From NCBI GenBank assembly GCA_013368325.1, contig JAACJK010000172.1:395593-459592 (forward strand): 64,000 bases of DNA, given 5' to 3'. Within the stretch, counting starts at the first letter, position 1, and every line of letters starts with the position of its first letter. Below are positions 46,490 to 57,238 of this stretch, in pieces. This DNA is from Ephemerocybe angulata (lineage: Eukaryota > Basidiomycota > Agaricomycetes > Agaricales > Psathyrellaceae). Made by a program: the position numbers and the translations under genes. The notes below the pieces were generated by a model. That model ran no database searches. It saw nothing but the letters and a program-made list of their open reading frames with translations, and had not been told where the DNA came from.

Positions 46490-46925
46490 GTGGCACCTGA
46501 GGGAGCAAGACAAGGTTTTCTATGGCGAGCATGTCAAGTACCGCGCCGAGTTCCAGGGCTTGTGGAAGGGTATGGAGAAGTGGGGCAAGGCCGTCGCAAA
46601 CGACGAGCTGAACAATCGTCTTGGCGCTGATGTCTCGCGTCTCACTCCGACGAGCGATTCCAATTCAAGCCTGCGTTGTGGAAGAACGTCCGCGCGGTTA
46701 TCCTCCCCGAGCTTATCCAAAAGGTACTGTAACTCGAGCCCGCTCCTGGTCGGATGCGTACTCACTTACACTCGTAAGTTATCCAGGTTGGCTATATCCC
46801 CATCCCCCGCATCGAGACCAGCTCGACCTCGTCGTCGAGAACCTCAGACTCCAAGGCCGCAACCTCCTCCCCAAAATCGTGGAGATGGAGGCGAAGAACT
46901 AGGTCAAGTTATCTCCCTCTGACGC
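46490..46925 (+). pseudogene. Decayed fragment of a Ham1-like fungal protein
   Basis: The fragment reads EHVKYRAEFQGLWKGMEKWG, then LNNRLGADVSRLT, then in another frame FQFKPALWKNVRAVILPEL, an intron-like gap, VGYIPIPRIE, and after another shift LDLVVENLRLQGRNLLPKIV followed by a stop at 46900-46902. This succession matches the C-terminal region of fungal proteins I recall as HAM1-like (linked to hyphal fusion). At least two frame changes and an apparent small deletion after SRLT show it is dead. It starts 240 bp after the transposase gene. Confidence 0.6.
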
Positions 46926-46930
46926 TGGAC

Positions 46931-47039
46931 GAGCGCGTAGCGCTCTCCTGCCTCCCTCACTGTCGTACAGGCTCTACTAGGCGCCTGTGTGCGCATGTTT
47001 ATCTGCGCCTTCGGCGCTTAGTCAGCCTCTTCGAGGCTG
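46931..47039. repeat. Cluster of three small hairpins
   Basis: GAGCGCGTAGCGCTC (46931-46945), GCGCCTTCGGCGC (47005-47017, with a C-UUCG-G loop if transcribed) and CAGCCTCTTCGAGGCTG (47023-47039). All three are perfect stems with tiny loops within 110 bp. Confidence 0.7.
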
Positions 47040-47049
47040 AATCATCATG

Positions 47050-47125
47050 AGTCTTGATCACGACGACGACGACTGTGACGACGACGACGACGACGACTAC
47101 AACTACGACTACGACTACGACGCTG
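47050..47125. repeat. (GAC)n-type microsatellite
   Basis: Imperfect GAC/TAC trinucleotide run. It creates long Thr- or Asp-type frames in several readings, which I do not take as genes. Confidence 0.85.
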
Positions 47126-48700
47126 GATTGGGCCGAACTCGCTACGATCTGCCACGAGTGCCCTCCATGCAACATGCAAGAAGTCGAATCGGATCGTCAT
47201 TCTCCCGTCCCTTCGTTTAAGTCGCACGCCCATTCTTTCTTCTCTGCCCTGTCCGTCCATCCCCTTCTACACCTTTCCAAATTACTCCCTGGCATGGGCT
47301 CGTCGTCGTCGTCGTCGTCTGTGACGATGAGCAGGATGGTCTCAGTGAGTGCGCAGAGTTTGTTTGTTTTTGACGCGAGTGCTTATTGTGTGTTTAGGGT
47401 CGTGCTCGTCGTGCGCTGCGGTGGACTCGAGGTGAGTCGGGTTTCGTTTCTTCTTGTCTTCGTTGACTAACCCGTATCATCCTCTCTCTTCAAGTTCCTC
47501 GTCATCTCTGACCGACATGTGCGACAGCCGTCACCCGCACACAGCACGGCCAACCTCCACTGACCTGTGCTAGTCGTCGACATCGCCCACAACGATGGGA
47601 AGCTTTTTTCGGGTAAGTGCTTCGTCGCCGTCTCTTGCCTTTTCCTTCGAGGTCTGATATCTTGTGCGTAGGGTCGAGCTCGTTGTGCAGAACGGTGTGC
47701 TCGAGGTGAGTTTGTTTCTGGATTTTCTGGTCATAGTCTGACGAAGCGCCGCTAGAATTTTCGATTTCACTCTCTCTACGCCGATGTACGTACCCCCCTC
47801 AACTCGCCGTCGCTGCTACTCACGATTCTACAGTCGCAAGTCTTGACGAACGACGACGCCGACTACCGCACCAAGACTACCTTTGCGCAAACGTGCCATC
47901 GCGGTTGTGCACAGCGTATCCAAGTCAGTTAGTTTATCTATCCAATGTCGCGCGTACTGACCTTCTCCCATATTTTAGACGTGCGTCGTGTGTGCGAGGA
48001 ATCCAGAATGTGGCGAACGTCGGGAGGACTGGTGGTGTGCTTGGAGGGCTGGGCGAACGCTGTGGCGGGGATGGATGGTGATGGGGGCGCACGTATGTAT
48101 CGTTGGAAGGGTGAGTGCGTGCGATATCCCATTCGACGTCGTGAGCTGACGTTGACTTTATACAGGGCATCTACTTGGGGATAGAATCGCGTTGGGGCGA
48201 GGGTCTGGGTTTGGATAGAAGGTGAGTAAATGAGTAGTTGTGCAACGAGCATGATAGCTGACGATACAAATGTAGACTATCCTCGCAGACCGCGCCTCTA
48301 TCACCGACCGACGCCGTCGTTGCCCATCAGCACTCGTTGGACGCCGTTCCACTACCGCCCCGTAGCGCCCTCGCAGTGAAGTTCAAGTTCATCGCATGCT
48401 AGGGTCAACCCGCACCGATGTCTTCGACGCCTCCTTCACCAGCTCACCAGTTGTTTCTCATCATGTTCTAGAATTCAAGCACGTTTGAGTGACATTGTAT
48501 GGTTCGGACGGCTGGTACGACAGTCGTCAGGGCCTCCCATGGAGGAGGTTATGGTGGCGCGGCGCAACGAGGAGCCGAGCCGAGGATTATAGTACAACGT
48601 TGGGGTGCGAATATGCAAGCTCTCGTTCTCAATCAGCACGCATCGAATACCCATGTAGTACTACGCACCTAGCCTGTATTCATCATTGCCATCGCTCGAT
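47126..48700 (+). other. Exon-like scraps, no gene model
   Basis: Several short open pieces end in good donors (CTCGAG followed by GTGAGT near 47430 and 47705) and the peptides VVRCGGLE and ELVVQNGVLE resemble each other. I could not build a continuous gene. This may be a decayed or internally duplicated gene. Confidence 0.3.
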
Positions 48701-49290
48701 CGCGATCGATTCCGACTGAGCCCTGATAGCTTCGCCGCATCGCTTTGTGTTGGCTTTGTGAGTATCGTTAGGCTAATTTGGCCGTCCAAAGTTGAGGATC
48801 ATCGGTTGAGCGGGTAGCATCGTGCCGACCTATTGTTGACCTTCTCGTAGAATCATGCAAACACATTGCCAAAAGTAATAATTTCGACACTAAACCGTCA
48901 GCAAGTGAGAATGACATGATCGAACGGGTGGAATTATGCTGGGCTGTTGTCGAGAGCTGGAAGAATTGCCAATGTAGAGCTGTCTGCCTTTCGATGACCG
49001 TAAGTTGGTCAGTGGATGGTGCCGCCTTGGCCATGTAAAGCAGGATTGCCAACAATAACACTACCGACTGATGGTGACATATGAATGACAATGTTATGAA
49101 CAGATGCATGTCATTTTTATATACAGTGACAATGTAAAAGCATAACGGCCAAAGTTGAACAACATGCCGGTCGATGATATACCTAGATATACGCTGGCCA
49201 GCCAATGGCCATCACCATCAGAATCACGGAAGCTGACCAACATTATCTGGGCATACCATCAACCAATAAATTCCCTGATGTAGAAAGAAA
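48701..49290. other. AT-rich non-coding stretch
   Basis: Lower GC than its surroundings, no gene. A 145-codon minus-strand frame at 48768-49205 lacks domain-like composition. The stretch ends where the C-terminal transposase fragment begins. Confidence 0.4.
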
Positions 49291-51134
49291 AAGGCGAGGC
49301 TTATCAAACTGAACATATCTACTGCGAAGTTCCACTTCCTCGGAGATTATGTCAAGCACATTCGAAGGTTTGGAACAACTGATTCTTATTCAACCGAATT
49401 GGTATGGCTTAGTTCCTAGGTATTCAATGTCGATGATGCTAATTGTGCCTTCCTTCAGGGAGAGAACACCCATCGTTTCCCAAAGCGCTGGTGGAGATTT
49501 TCATCAAAGAGAATCGCCCCCAAAGTGGTCTCGCGCCAAGACCGCAAACTTGCCCGGATCAGAGCGATTCGCCAGAGAATCGAGGGTAAACAAGTCATTC
49601 AGAGGCGGGTCTACGATGAGCAGCGGGCAGCGGCTCAGGCCGCCCATCTCCACCATTACATCGGGATCAGCGAGAACAACAGAATACATCTCGAAGCATT
49701 CTCCTGGGATTCCGAAAGCGATGACCCGCTTGCAAGGGTACGTGAACCTCTCTCCTTTCCCGCCAACTTTGCCACCCTAAGAGCACCCTGCAGACCTTTC
49801 TCGAGGAACTTTACCATCACCTCTTGCCAAGGGTTGTCCACGACCTTCGGGAGCGTCACCGGAATCGGAATCTGCATGGGCCATTGATAACCGAGTTGAC
49901 GGACCTCCCTCCACTAGACTTTTCGAGAGTCTACCTCAAAGGCAATCGAATCATATCACACAAGATTTTCCGGGTCAAATATACGAGCTATGACGTCCGG
50001 CGAAACGAAGATGTAGTTCATGTCGACGCCGACGCTTGCAACATCATGCTTCCTAATCCGGCTTTCATAGACAACCAGGATACACACCCTTATCTATATG
50101 CGCGCGTCCTTGGGATCTACCATGCCTTAGTGTCGTATAGCGGGGAAATTCTACACGACGTTTTCGACAATACGCCGGTGCGAGTAGAATTCCTTTGGGT
50201 GAGATGGTACAAGCACCTCCCGGAAGAAAGAAATGTCCCTTTCGACTGCCTCTCCTTCCCACCGATAACTTCCAGTAATGCGACCTCCTTCATCGACCCT
50301 AACGTCGTTCTACGAGCTGCACACATCATCCCTCGTTTTCACCTTGGAAAGGTTCTTCGAGGACGGTCTCAGTTGGGGGCAGCAGATGAGTATGACTGGA
50401 ACCAATACTCTGTAAATCGGTATGTCATGTCGGAGTACAAGCTGATACGTTGACTGATATCATTGTAGGTTTGCAGATAGAGACATGTTTATGCGGTATC
50501 ATGTGGGGATGGGCGTTGGCCATGTTGGGGTGTGGTCGTCCTTGAAGGTTCCTGCAAGCGCCCTTGGTACTGGCATCACTTCAAAATCGACTTCGTCTCC
50601 TCCCGCTTCTCCCCCTGGTTCCAGTTGGGTTCCAGCTCTCCCTACTCCACAACTACTCGAATCACGGACGAGCCTCCCGACAAGGAACCATGTCCTCAGT
50701 CCGATGGAGGGTGTGGGGCCGCCAACAGGATGAGGGAGGAAGCTGAAGTTGAGAAGGGCGAAAGGGACGCAAAGGTCATCAACGAAGATGAAGATAGCGA
50801 GGACGATGGCGATGATGGCGATGGTTCGGACGAGGATTCAGGGGACAATGAATCTGGCGACGAAGATGAGTCTGGTGACGACAGGTCGGTTGGAGGCTCA
50901 GGCTCAGAGGATGAGGGCGATGCGTATGAAGAAGTTGCGGAGGCCTGGTGTAGAAATTTCAACCTGTGGGAAGCCGGCCGATGCTGCGCACGGCAATGTG
51001 TCCGAGGCATTTTGGCTCCATTGTGCGGCTTCTTAATTGATGCCACGAATGCCGTGATGCCTTTCCAGTCAGGAATTAAAGTGCATGATTGTACGCAACT
51101 CCCCTTTTGGAGCAATACCCCTTATACTCTTTAA
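49291..51134 (+). pseudogene. Plavaka-like transposase, C-terminal fragment only (copy 3)
   Basis: Starts with KARLIKLNISTAKFHFLGDY and VKHIRRFGTTDSYSTEL, the counterpart of the exon of copy 2 that begins near 44625. After an intron it continues with a basic helix (RQDRKLARIRAIRQRIEG), FRVKYTSYDVRRNEDVV, YLYARVLGIYHALVSY, EFLWVRWYKHLPEERN, VVLRAAHIIPRFHLGK, WNQYSVNR, FADRDMFMRYHVGMGVGH and a very acidic tail (50770-50940). Everything N-terminal to the first exon is missing, so it is a 5'-truncated copy. The exons themselves look intact, so truncation may be fairly recent or the piece may be retained. Confidence 0.7.
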
Positions 51135-51288
51135 CAGGCCCGTATGTCTTATATTATGATGTGTAGTATGCCAGAAGAAGTGTATATACTGGATCATGCA
51201 GGTAAAGGTGCGTTGAAGGGGAGGGTGAGGTTGAGACGGACGCGATGTTATGCCTCGCTGAAGCTTACTGTTGGTGCAGCTTGATGAG

Positions 51289-51770
51289 TTACAGCATCAT
51301 ATCATACGCGCGCAAACATACCATTCTATGGAGTTCCTCCGCTTCCAGGGAGTATCCACGTGCCCTCAGGTGCCTGGCAACGCAGTGGCGCGCTTTGTCT
51401 CCTAGTCCATACGCTACTTCAGCGTTGTAGAGGCGCATGCAGTTCATCATTCGGTGTGCCAGTTGCTGACACACGCCCGTGTGAATGATCCCATCACCCA
51501 ATCCAGCTTCAGCGCCGGCTACGGCGAGGAGGTGGGCCCAGTGTCGAAGTTCGACGGAGTCTTGGATCGGGCCCACATGCGTCCTCAACTTCTGGGCCTC
51601 CTCCAACCGCTTCGTCAACGCCCTAAACATTTTTGTGGTGTAGTCGAACAGCAACTCAGGATCCATTCGGGCAAAGTATTCAGTTGGTGTCTAGATGGTT
51701 GTTAGGATCAAAGGAGCGGGTACCCGTAAGACGAACTCACCATGGTTTCCTCGTTCTGGGCGGTATTCAT
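51289..51770 (-). CDS. Small hypothetical protein, paralogue 1 (about 143 aa)
   Basis: Two exons on the minus strand, 51770-51741 (MNTAQNEETM) and 51690-51289. The body is helical: MFRALTKRLEEAQKL, LRHWAHLLAVAGAEAGLGDG, CVARHLRARGYSLEAEELHR. The last codons may be replaced by a splice at 51330 leading to an immediate stop. It resembles the next gene in start (M-D/N-TAQ) and in the closing pattern (A..L..R....AE.L...V), suggesting a helical-repeat (TPR-like) fold. Function unknown. Confidence 0.55.
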
Positions 51771-52264
51771 AGCGTAAAGGAGAGTGGAGATGCTAGAGAG
51801 TGTGTAACGCTAAATTCAGCGGAGAGTTGGGCAAGGGGTGCAGTGCCGTTTCCTATCCCACCCCAACCTTTATACAAGTAAAATGACCGCCGGTCCGCCC
51901 AGCTGTTCTAAAGTACATTTCTGATTGCAGGGTCCAACTTGTGACCGATCTCGTGGTCTCAGGCTGTCACCTCTACTCAATCCTTATGGAGCAGCCGCAT
52001 CCGAAGGTCAATGCCGCCCCAATATTCAAATGTACTTAGATATGGTACGCCAGAACGTTAAGCTCCAATCGATAATCCCTTCTTATACATATGTAGATAT
52101 ATTCGTAGAGTTCGCGTGGTAGAAGATAATGTAAATTAGCGACTGCGGCAATAGTATACGGACAAATAGTACGGTACGAAGATGAGGAAATGTAAGGGAA
52201 CGGTGGGAGAAGGGTAAACCGACCGGTCCTAACAGAACACAGATCTTGAAGGTGCAGCGGGTGC

Positions 52265-53033
52265 TCAGATACTGTGTCGTCGCTCACGAGGTGTGCCCAC
52301 TGACGCCTCATCTTCGCTACCCTCGCTGGTGGCACCTAGGCGAACAGCACGGCCCTCAGTGGCGCCGACATCGTGCTCGCCGCGGCACTGAGGCAAGTCG
52401 TTGAGGCAGACGTTGTATTCGAGTTCAGGCCAGCCAAAGTCGTCGTCTAATTGCTCACGTCAGGGTCTATTAGTGTCTTTCCCTTGTCGAAGGTTACTCA
52501 CCTATTTCTCGGACCTCTTCGTAAAGGTCTTCTGCCATCGCGTGCTCGTTCCGATCGACCAGGGTCTGCGCCAGCATCTGCACTGTATCTCTCGAGAACT
52601 CGAGGTGCATGCAGACGGTGTCGAATGCCGACCATGCTTTCTCGTATGCGACCTGAGTCCGATGGACCTCCTCATTCCTCCACCCCCCTATTGCGAGCGT
52701 ATCCGTCCAGTCCAATGCCCGGGAGAGGGCCGCACGCCACGACCTTCTCATGACATACTTTCTTCGCCTATCGTCGCACTTCCGCCTTGCTTTCCTTTTC
52801 CTAGTACACAGTATTTTGTGCATGTCAATGGCGAGCGCGACGGCGTCTTCAGAGGGGAGACTTTCGATGAACTCGATCGTAGTCTAGAAGAGACCGTCAT
52901 ATTATTTAAGTAGCGGTAGTATAAAGGTTGTTGGGAGAAGGCAGCTTACTTCGAAGGGTATTGTCTCCCCGGTGGCAGCCATGCGAAGCAGCTGTTCGAT
53001 TGCTGGGATGAGGGGATACTGTGCTGTGTCCAT
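52265..53033 (-). CDS. Small hypothetical protein, paralogue 2 (about 215 aa)
   Basis: Three exons on the minus strand (53033-52950, 52883-52502, 52446-52265) total 648 nt in frame. Start MDTAQYPLIPAIEQLLRMA. A basic segment (RKRKARRKCDDRRRKYVMRR) is followed by helices WRAALSRALDWTDTL, AYEKAWSAFDTVCMHLEF and LAQTLVDRNEHAMAEDLYEE. The last exon adds DDDFGWPELEYNVC and an acidic/basic tail. Same strand as paralogue 1, about 0.5 kb upstream of it. Function unknown. Confidence 0.6.
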
Positions 53034-54388
53034 TGGAGAATAGTGGGTGGTTTAAGACAGAGATGTTGGTGCTATAAAGCGCCTAGCTTCTTGAATTTAT
53101 ATGGGGACCTAAAGGATCATTTGTGCAATCACTGTGCGGTCCCGTAATTCGGAGCAACCCATGCCGTCTTGTTAGGTGAGATCAAAGGGTCCAGGACAAT
53201 CCCCAGCAACACGCCGCTTCCTTTCACCGCCCCATTCTGCCCCTTCCACGCGAAAAATTCCTCCTGCTTCTATAGGCATTGCCTTCCCCCCTTCCAGCCT
53301 TCAATAAAGCTATAGACGGACGCCCGGGTTGTCTGAAGGCATGTATGTGGGGATATACTATTTTAGGCAGCCCGACGGGCTGCTGTGACCTCCACATATG
53401 TCACGTCAGGAGTGGGACACGGCGAGTCCACAATTTAGGTAAGTACCGTTCATGTCCTGCCTTCTACTAGTCCGTTAGTCTAGGAGACAGGTGTGGACCG
53501 TCCCTACCGCTGAGGGAAATCACGGACACCGTACCATACGGCTTCTCGACGTACTTCAAGAGGATCGAATCGCATACCGCCCTTTGGCACAGTTAGGAAT
53601 GTTTTCGTCTGCACGGCCCGAAGTCTATCCCTCTGAGGTACGAATTGCAAGCTATATTACCCATGCGATCTGACCCACGACATACGCAGGTCAATTGGTA
53701 GATACCCGCCAGCCTGGGGTAAAGGCTGCGGTCGCGACACGACGACGCCAACACCCCCTACCATCGGTAGTCGGAAGCGAATACTCCACCTCCTTCGACG
53801 CCGTTCAATATGCCTCTCGGGACATCCATATTCAGGTTCTTCCGCACACCTACCTACCCATGTGGCAGGCGCAGCCATCGCTCAGGCAAGAGGTTCTGCT
53901 GGGATATATCGGACGGTGATGGCCACTTTCAAGTCCCCAGCTGGTACAGGGATTCGTATGGCAAGGAGTACCAATACACCTAGGACATTCATCGACAAGG
54001 ACAGCGCGCTGCTACCAAAGCGCTGGAGCAAGTTGGTTTCGGACAGGCATATTTCGTCGTCGGGTGCCCATGAGGCTTGTACTAGCTGTCCTGGCGCACA
54101 GTGCCGATGTCACACATTCGGGTCAACCTCTTGTCTGGTACGTCTTTCCAGTACACGTACGACACTACGTCTAATATACTATTCACTCAGTATTTCAAGG
54201 CGTTCTGTTCACCCTCCATGCCCTCCGCCATCCGATGGACACCACCCTTCATCCCCGCAAGTCCTTCGCAAATGATCCCCAATCATTGTGATCATTGATG
54301 ACAACACAATGGCGGTCACGCCTGGCGGGGCTGGACAGGTTCAAGGTTGGGTAAGCGAGCCAACCCCTGCTTTTCGTTTGCTTCCGAC
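53034..54388 (+). other. Possible gene remnant
   Basis: Coding-like pieces on the plus strand, for example VWTVPTAEGNHGHRTIRLLD (from 53491), VQYASRDIHIQVLPHTYLPM (near 53810) and HFQVPSWYRDSYGKEYQYT (near 53920-53970), lie in different frames and I could not join them. A short stem, CAGCCCGACGGGCTG, is at about 53368-53382. Confidence 0.3.
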
Positions 54389-55143
54389 ATGGACCTCATC
54401 GTACACGAGGTGGGCGACGTAGACGTGGAGTTGCTCATCGCCGACGCGAAAGCCATATCTAGGGTATGCTCTATCGCACGGCTTACAGTCATAGAACTAA
54501 TGCCACGTCCATCGTAACATCGCAGGGTCAACGGTGGCCGATGACGAAGTGTGCCTTCTTTGGTTCTAGTTGTTCTAAGCCTTTCATAGTCCCAGCGGCT
54601 ACCCAGTGCACATCCATTGGAAAGGGCCGACCTATGGACATATTCTTCAGATCGTATGTCAACGCGGCGATCCCCCGCTCGTCGTTGGTATACAACCTGG
54701 ACGACTACTTCATAGAGGTCAACAGATACCCTGCGCACAGCTTGGTGGAGGGCCCATGGCGGTACGCCATATTCACGTCTCAAAACGTACGTGATTCGGT
54801 TACAAGCATGAACTTGAAGAGTATTCTAAAATCATCTAATATCCGCGCCTTGTAGTGCAACGACGAAGTGAACAAGTTGGTGCGACGCCTGTACAAAGGT
54901 CAAGACCTGCACGTCCATGGCTGTGTGCTAGTCGCCAAGGCTGACCACATGGGCATCGTCCATCCGGTACACGAATCCGATTTGTCGCAGATTGAGACCA
55001 TGCTTGTCGAGTAGGTCTCCGCCTTCCAGTTCATGAGATCTGTGCCCTCTAATCGATTACGATCCAGGAACCTAATCACACAGTATCAGGTGGTGACAGT
55101 CAACCCTGACATGCGATCCACCGAAGCGATCAACGTATTTTGA
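54389..55143 (+). CDS. Hypothetical protein A (188 aa), first half of inverted gene pair
   Basis: Four exons (54389-54463, 54526-54786, 54856-55010, 55068-55143) total 567 nt. Start MDLIVHEVGDVDVELLIADA. Core: KCAFFGSSCSKPF, RPMDIFFRSYVNAAIPRSS, WRYAIFTSQ, NKLVRRLYKGQDLHVHGCVL, VAKADHMGIVHPVHESDLS. The gene at 59002-58238 on the other strand has exactly the same coding length and aligned segments (WAIFTATKA, GNIVVVKTDRMGEV). The pattern V-hydrophobic-VAK.D..G.V is one I have seen in Agaricomycete hypothetical families. Function unknown. Confidence 0.65.
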
Positions 55144-55378
55144 GGAGCGGAATTTTGATGTATCCCCGCGCGTATACCCCCACCACCATCTCTTCGCGTG
55201 GACGCGGGACGTTGGGGAGACGATTGGGGCTTAAAGGTCCGACTAGTAATGTCGAAGGTCCCCGCACCTCACATTCCTCCCCTTCGCGCGATATATCCCT
55301 CTCTTACTCTCTCTCACTGTCGTTACATGCCCCAATACCATTCCTTTCACTACCCCCGATAACTTAGTCCCAAGCATA

Positions 55379-56572
55379 ATGTCCTCTCCCCTTTCAAACT
55401 ATTCGTACCCCTCCACGCCTCCCGCCAGTCCCAGTTCGATTCGAAATACGCCATGGGCACCGTCGCGCACCCCTACACGAACATCTGCACGCCTGGCCAT
55501 CAAGAACACTCGGTTTCCGTCGTTCCCTCGGTTGGACGAACCCGTTACGCTCTTCGCGCCGAAGATAAAGGACCGCGCAGGTCCACGCCGATTCAACAGC
55601 GCCGAAGCCTTCTACTATTGTACGGAGCTCATGGGTATGGCACTGTCCTACTGCGACTGGCACACCATCCAAAGCATGTCACGCACTAATCGACACGGGA
55701 GAGGGTTGGCTCAAACCGCGACCGAGATCATCCTGAAACACATATTATGCCCTTTCATCCTCCTCCACCAGTTCTACGACTTCTTGGAAAAGATGAACGA
55801 TACCGGCGCCGGCATCATGGGGTCGGTTGCCAGAAGGATGCTCGCTACCAACTCGATGATGATGCAACACGCCATAAAGGTCAAGGACTTTCGGTACCTC
55901 AGGTCCAACGACCTGAACATCGTGGTCCCCAAAGGGAGCTTGGACGCGATGGTGGAGTGGTTTACAGCACACAGTTACGACGCCTGGGACACCGAGGTGG
56001 TATCAAAGCCGTACGTCGGATCGGTACGCAGGATGGTCTCCGCGACCCGTCAGCCGCAGAACGGAGTTCCGGTGGGCATCTCGATTAATGTTATGTGGGA
56101 AGCGCGTTGACCCTCATCATGCCAACAGCGCGCGAGAATTACGATTAGCGAAAGCCTAGGGAATGTGATGCAGGTCATCCTTGCATCCAACATGACCTGC
56201 CAAACCAACTTGGTGACGTCCACACGCGTCTACGCAGTCTACCCCACGCTGGTGACAGACCAGCACGCCCTCAAGACGGACATAACGAGTCTCATCTCTC
56301 CGCGTCGACCGAGACCCCCTTACCTCCTTCGCACCTCGAACTTCAGGTGGACCGGACCCTGCGGATTCCACTGCCCATCTCTACCCAGGAAAACAGTCGG
56401 GGACAAAGGGATAGCTTCTTTCCTATGGAACACGAGGTATCCTATCCCGGAGTCTAGGTACAGCGACACAGACTCCCTCTTGGCCCAATCCATCTTGCAA
56501 TGGCGCTTTGCTAAACGCTGTGGAAATCCCAAGTGCAAGCGGTTCATGCCCCCGCGGTCATTAGTAATGTAA
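55379..56572 (+). CDS. Hypothetical protein B (378 aa), possible nucleotidyltransferase-like fold
   Basis: Two exons, 55379-56071 and 56129-56572, with the intron after NGVP. Ser/Pro/Thr-rich N-terminus, then a helical part (FYYCTELMGMALSYCDWHTI), then FYDFLEKMNDTGAGIMGSVA and NDLNIVVPKGSLDAMVEWFT. The G-hydrophobic-GS followed by a D-hydrophobic strand is the look of a degraded nucleotidyltransferase fold, an inference only. The second exon has RWTGPCGFHCPSLPRKTVGD and a Cys-rich end (CGNPKCKRFMPP). The gene B' at 58193-57239 aligns with it and has its intron at the same place. B follows A by 235 bp on the same strand. Confidence 0.65.
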
Positions 56573-57238
56573 GCACGGTTATTGGGACCTCCAGATACCT
56601 CTGAGCGTCGACTTTCTCCCCACGCTGAGGCTTTCGCTTCCCCTTCGAAGATTCCCCAACTCTCTTTAGCGGCGCTTATTCCTTATTCCATTACTCTAAC
56701 GTTCGTGTTTGTCGTTTCGTCCAAGTGAGGCCCCAACATTCTCAACCTGGAACGGTTACGTATATACCCCTTCAGTACCCTTTACCTCTTGGACAGTTCA
56801 TCGCCCATCTCCCTCCGTTTCTACCCCAATCCCGGTCTATTTGCGTCATGCGTCCCTCCTCGCGCTTGTATACCCCGACCGGTCGTCATATGTCATATCA
56901 TCCCTTATACTCTACCTATACCTCCCACCCTCTTTCATCCTTCGAGTCCATCTTCTACAAATACGACACGCTGTAATAGGTTCCAACTATCGTCACTCAT
57001 TTGCATGCCTATGTCTCAGCCCGTCGGGGGGAAGCAATTAAGTCGTCATACCGCGGTACACGGACTGGTGGCAGTAAGACCCTTCCACTATTGGACGGTG
57101 GACACCCTCGTAGCCGCACGCTGCAATACTTTTGCGAACTTAACACCACATCATACCGCGGCGGTGAGACGGCGGATACTCAAGGTCGAACGAGATGGGT
57201 ATCGATTAGATAACTAATCAGCACTACGTACAATAGAG
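56573..57238. other. Centre of the inverted gene-pair duplication, no gene seen
   Basis: Separates the convergent genes B and B'. Pyrimidine-rich at 56700-56960. No supported gene. Confidence 0.4.

Noticed and set aside
47054..47470. 138-codon frame starting with a poly-Thr run, and the matching Arg-rich minus frame
   Set aside because: Both are produced by the (GAC)n microsatellite.
48768..49205. 145-codon minus-strand frame
   Set aside because: AT-rich sequence, no domain-like pattern, no splice partners, and no promoter-like context.
50696..51115. Ser/Pro-rich minus-strand frame of 139 codons
   Set aside because: Complement of the acidic tail of Plavaka copy 3.
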